Source: CAZBMD01 sp964493325
Lineage (GTDB): Bacteria; Babelota; Babeliae; Babelales; RVW-14
Length of the DNA stretch: 64,000 nt
Direction: 5' to 3'
NCBI GenBank assembly: GCA_964493325.1
Contig: CAZBMD010000008.1
Span: 1-64,000 of the forward strand
Below, in pieces: positions 61,688 to 64,000 of this stretch. Position 1 is the stretch's first letter, and each line of letters starts with the position of its first letter. Below the pieces are notes generated by a model. It searched no databases and was not told where the DNA came from. It saw only the letters and a program-made list of their open reading frames with translations. A program made the position numbers and the translations under genes.

Positions 61688-61716
61688 TTCGTACAACTTC
61701 TACACAGCAAAGTCAA
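61688..61716 (-). promoter_or_regulatory. Candidate promoter of the propeller array
   Basis: On the minus strand TTGACT (61716-61711), 17-bp spacer, TACGAA (61693-61688), about 95 bp before the copy 4 start. The -10 is weak. Confidence 0.4.
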
Positions 61717-61812
61717 TACATTACATGCTTAACTCATGGCAACATCGATGCTCTTATGATAGACTTTTAGACTAAATTAATTCTACATGTATTCTCAAAA
61801 TAGGAACTGATA

Positions 61813-62391
61813 ATGACATCATTTGCATGGTTTCAAGAACAATTAAAAAATAATAAGCTAGTCGAAAAATTAAAGACTATAGATACTATAATTTGTGACG
61901 TCGATGGATCATTAACCAATGCCTGGATTTATGTCTCTGAGCAAGGCGAAGGCGGTAGGTTATTTGATATCCAAGATGGATTTGCAACGGTGCAAGCTAT
62001 TAAACAAGGACTTCGCATCGCGCTCTTGAGTGGAAAAGCAAACAAATCTATCGTATCACGAGGCAAAGCTCTTGGTATTCCAGAAGAACTCTGTATTGGC
62101 GGATCTCTTGATAAGCCAACAGTCCTTAGACAAATTCAGGAAAAGTATAACCTTCAAGCTTCTCAGATCTTAATGTATGGGGATGATTTCCTTGATGTTC
62201 AAGTTAAATTAAGTATTCCAGACGTACTTTTTGTTACCCCTTCAGACAGCCCTTTTTATATCAGTGCTCAAGCAGACCTTGTGCTCCAACAACAAGGCGG
62301 TCATCATGCATTCAGACAACTGCTAGACCTATTACTTTTTGTTCAAAATAAACATTTTGCTCAACAACTCATACAAAAAATGATCCTATGA
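61813..62391 (+). CDS. kdsC: 3-deoxy-D-manno-octulosonate 8-phosphate phosphatase
   Basis: HAD-family phosphatase that makes free Kdo. It has 192 residues and no cap domain. Motif I is CDVDGSLTN, motif II has ALLSGK, Lys is in SLDKPTVL and motif IV is MYGDDFLDV. It overlaps the next gene (ATGA), which is LptC-like, as in the kdsC-lptC order of many Gram-negative bacteria. The first codon is ATG with no strong ribosome site. Confidence 0.93.
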   Translation: MTSFAWFQEQLKNNKLVEKLKTIDTIICDVDGSLTNAWIYVSEQGEGGRLFDIQDGFATVQAIKQGLRIALLSGKANKSIVSRGKALGIPEELCIGGSLDKPTVLRQIQEKYNLQASQILMYGDDFLDVQVKLSIPDVLFVTPSDSPFYISAQADLVLQQQGGHHAFRQLLDLLLFVQNKHFAQQLIQKMIL

Positions 62392-62999
62392 TTAAAACTC
62401 ATCGGCGAAAAGAAGATCTTTTGTTTATAAGCAGCGCAGCAGCGCTACTCATACTTATACTAACAACACTTGTCTGGCTGTATTCCTGCAACAGAATAAA
62501 AACACAAAATCTTATCGAGACATCAACAAGTGCCAATGAAATTATTCACTACGCACCGCTACTCACACTGATTGATGGAACTCTGCGCGAAGTTGAAAAA
62601 AATAACCGCTATGAAGCGGTCATCAAAACTCAAACAGCAACAATATTCAAAAACTCTTCTCAAATTACCTGCAACGCCACTGAATGCTCTCTATTTCAAG
62701 GATCTGAACTAAAGGGCCAAATCTCATCACCCACGGCAATCATCGAAAAAGACAAACAATGTATAACATTTCCATCAACAATACTCGGTTCATTTGAACA
62801 GATAAACTTTGAGGGGAGCAACGCTCTTTTGCAACTTTCAACCTACACGCTTTCAAGCTCAAATCAGTTGCTCATTACAACGGATAATGTGCAACACAGG
62901 GCTGGGGAATACCGACTTGATCTAAAAAATTATAGCGGAGTTATGGCGGGAGGAATCAGAACAGAGTTCACACAGCTCGGCAACCAACCAACGCGGTAA
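62388..62999 (+). CDS. lptC: LptC-like LPS export protein
   Basis: A 203-residue bitopic protein: a short cytoplasmic N-terminus, one transmembrane helix (about 13-32), then a periplasmic beta-rich domain (EAVIKTQTATIFKNSSQITC, LLITTDNVQHRAGEYRLDLK, SGVMAGGIRTEFTQL). This is the LptC plan. LptC passes LPS from the LptBFG transporter to LptA. The motifs are weak, so the call leans on its position after kdsC. The 3' end overlaps comF by 32 bp in the opposite direction. Confidence 0.7.
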   Translation: MIKTHRRKEDLLFISSAAALLILILTTLVWLYSCNRIKTQNLIETSTSANEIIHYAPLLTLIDGTLREVEKNNRYEAVIKTQTATIFKNSSQITCNATECSLFQGSELKGQISSPTAIIEKDKQCITFPSTILGSFEQINFEGSNALLQLSTYTLSSSNQLLITTDNVQHRAGEYRLDLKNYSGVMAGGIRTEFTQLGNQPTR

Positions 63000-63648
63000 T
63001 AGAAGCTACGTTCAGAGCAGAAAGAGTTTTTGCGCAGCTGACAAGCGTTGCGCCTGTAGTACACAGATCATCCACCAAAAGAATATTCTTACCTCTCAGA
63101 TGTGAAGTTTTACCTTGATGCCACCAATGAATGGTAAAAGCGTTTTCCACGTTGTATGCACGATCGGTCGCTGAAAGCTTTGATTGGAATTTGGTTCGTT
63201 TTTGACGCATCAATAAACGAAGAACAGGCCTATCTAACAGACGACCAAGTTCCTTGGCTATTTCATGTGCCTGATTAAACCCCCGCATTGTGTACCGCGT
63301 CCAATGAAGGGGTACTGCAACAATATAATCAATTGCAAGTTCATTAGTCGGCACAAAAACCTGTGTAAGCCGAGCAAGCTGCTTTGCTGCAAGCATGTCT
63401 CCAGAAAATTTTTTTAAAATAAGATTGCGCAGCGGGCCATCGTAAGCGCCAACTGAAAAAACTTTCATACTTTTGTTACGTGTAATCGGTAGAAACACTG
63501 ATGCTACCGGCTTAATAAGCTGCATACACAAAGCACATAAAACCGCATCAGTAGTTACAAGAACTCCGCATGAACAGCAAAGAGCTGGATAGAAGAACTG
63601 AGAAAGATTCTTAAAAATAGAAAGCGATTGGATTAGTTGGCGAGCCAC
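62968..63648 (-). CDS. comF: ComF-family phosphoribosyltransferase-like competence protein
   Basis: A 226-residue protein. The N-terminal zinc-ribbon Cys pairs (CCSC, CALC) and the C-terminal PRPP-binding motif LLVDDLCTTGATL define the family. RGFNQAHEIAKELG and KRTKFQSKLSATDRAYNVENAF are the other family blocks. ComF takes part in uptake of transforming DNA. Its start overlaps the pgpA-like gene by 16 bp, and its end overlaps lptC. Confidence 0.9.
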   Translation of the reverse strand: MARQLIQSLSIFKNLSQFFYPALCCSCGVLVTTDAVLCALCMQLIKPVASVFLPITRNKSMKVFSVGAYDGPLRNLILKKFSGDMLAAKQLARLTQVFVPTNELAIDYIVAVPLHWTRYTMRGFNQAHEIAKELGRLLDRPVLRLLMRQKRTKFQSKLSATDRAYNVENAFTIHWWHQGKTSHLRGKNILLVDDLCTTGATLVSCAKTLSALNVASITALVGCRAV

Positions 63649-64000
63649 AAAATGAGCCTAAAAGTAAGTTGAACCACAGCCCCTGCAAGTAAATCACCAG
63701 CAAAAACACCAGCAATACTTGGCAGAGCATCCAAATCAAATTTCCATGTTTTCATTAAAAACATAGGCAGGATGATGTTTGCAACATGAAACAGAATAAA
63801 GCCAACAACAAAAAGTTTAAGCGAAACTGGTATACAACAAAAAGCAAGAGCCATGCCAACCGTTTTATCAATAACAATGACTGAAAGATCTTTGGGTTCC
63901 TGAATATTTAATGCGATAAAAACAGCAATCAAAGCGACTGCTAAAAAAACTCCTGCAAATAGGTGTCCGATGTATGGACTCATCACGCTCAAAGCGCATG
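63633..64000 (-). CDS. pgpA: Phosphatidylglycerophosphatase A-like protein, 5' end beyond window
   Basis: The C-terminal part of a membrane protein with three or four helices. The pattern IVIDKTVGMALAFC, LFVVGFILFHVANIILP and IAGVFAGDLLAGAVVQL follows the PgpA family. Usual PgpA has DE in the first motif and DD in the last; here they read DK and GD, so activity is uncertain. PgpA would remove phosphate from phosphatidylglycerophosphate. The frame stays open to the window edge, and the missing N-terminus should be about 30-50 residues. Confidence 0.65.
   Translation of the reverse strand, partial: CALSVMSPYIGHLFAGVFLAVALIAVFIALNIQEPKDLSVIVIDKTVGMALAFCCIPVSLKLFVVGFILFHVANIILPMFLMKTWKFDLDALPSIAGVFAGDLLAGAVVQLTFRLILWLAN

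Noticed and set aside
1..64000. tRNA, rRNA, insertion sequences and prophage genes
   Set aside because: Looked for in gaps over 100 bp and among the translated frames; nothing with the needed motifs was seen. A covariance-model scan would be the decisive test for small RNAs.

Overview
The window is an AT-rich, densely coded stretch of a Gram-negative-type bacterial chromosome. It carries Kdo/lipid A genes (kdsA, kdsD, kdsC, lpxD, an lptC-like gene), skp and pal, type IV pilus/competence genes (pilB, pilO/P/Q-like genes, pilD, a pilin, comM, comF) and a complete Bat set. It also carries an unusual number of exported proteins of no clear family. That mix (LPS, competence pilus, low-complexity exported proteins, eukaryote-like domains) would fit a host-associated, reduced-genome lineage such as candidate phylum Dependentiae (TM6). 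This is inference from gene content; no rRNA gene is present to prove it. I saw no tRNA, rRNA, CRISPR array, transposase or phage gene.

Layout. 1-4.3 kb: two tandem exported tyrosine-phosphatase-like proteins, a PfkB-family sugar kinase and a PilN-like pilus protein. 4.3-6.9 kb: rpsA with a structured leader, then ndk and a strong terminator. 6.9-17.7 kb: an accessory region of exported proteins, including a hydrolase, a lysine-rich 643-residue protein, two very basic Ser/Arg/Lys-rich proteins that share a conserved 60-bp upstream element, an exported AAA ATPase resembling mitochondrial ATAD3, a membrane-anchored superoxide dismutase and three small exported proteins around trhO. 17.7-26.8 kb: a minus-strand housekeeping run comM-acpS-herA-like-skp-lpxD-prs-pth-efp-nusB-kdsA with overlapping or tightly spaced genes. 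27-32.2 kb: pilB-pilO-pilP-pilQ-like genes and pal (minus). 32.3-35.4 kb: rng and gatB (plus). 35.6-38.6 kb: a basic exported protein and topA (minus).

39-47.2 kb is a long plus-strand run: two polytopic membrane proteins, plsC, then batA-batB-batC-batD-batE. 47.4-50.8 kb holds two glycine-zipper lipoproteins, a solitary sufC, and a pilin gene abutting a convergent prepilin peptidase. 50.8-52.5 kb is an rpsU-rbfA-kdsD-pilD operon with a good sigma70-like promoter. 52.7-61.6 kb holds four tandem paralogous exported proteins of about 715-734 residues, each a beta-helix-like domain followed by a seven-bladed WD40-like propeller, with patches of complete DNA identity between copies. 61.8-64 kb holds kdsC-lptC, comF and a pgpA-like gene cut by the window end.

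The most unusual parts are the four-gene beta-helix/propeller array with signs of gene conversion, the ATAD3-like exported ATPase, the basic exported proteins with their shared upstream element, and the superoxide dismutase on a membrane anchor. How these relate to host interaction is inference only.
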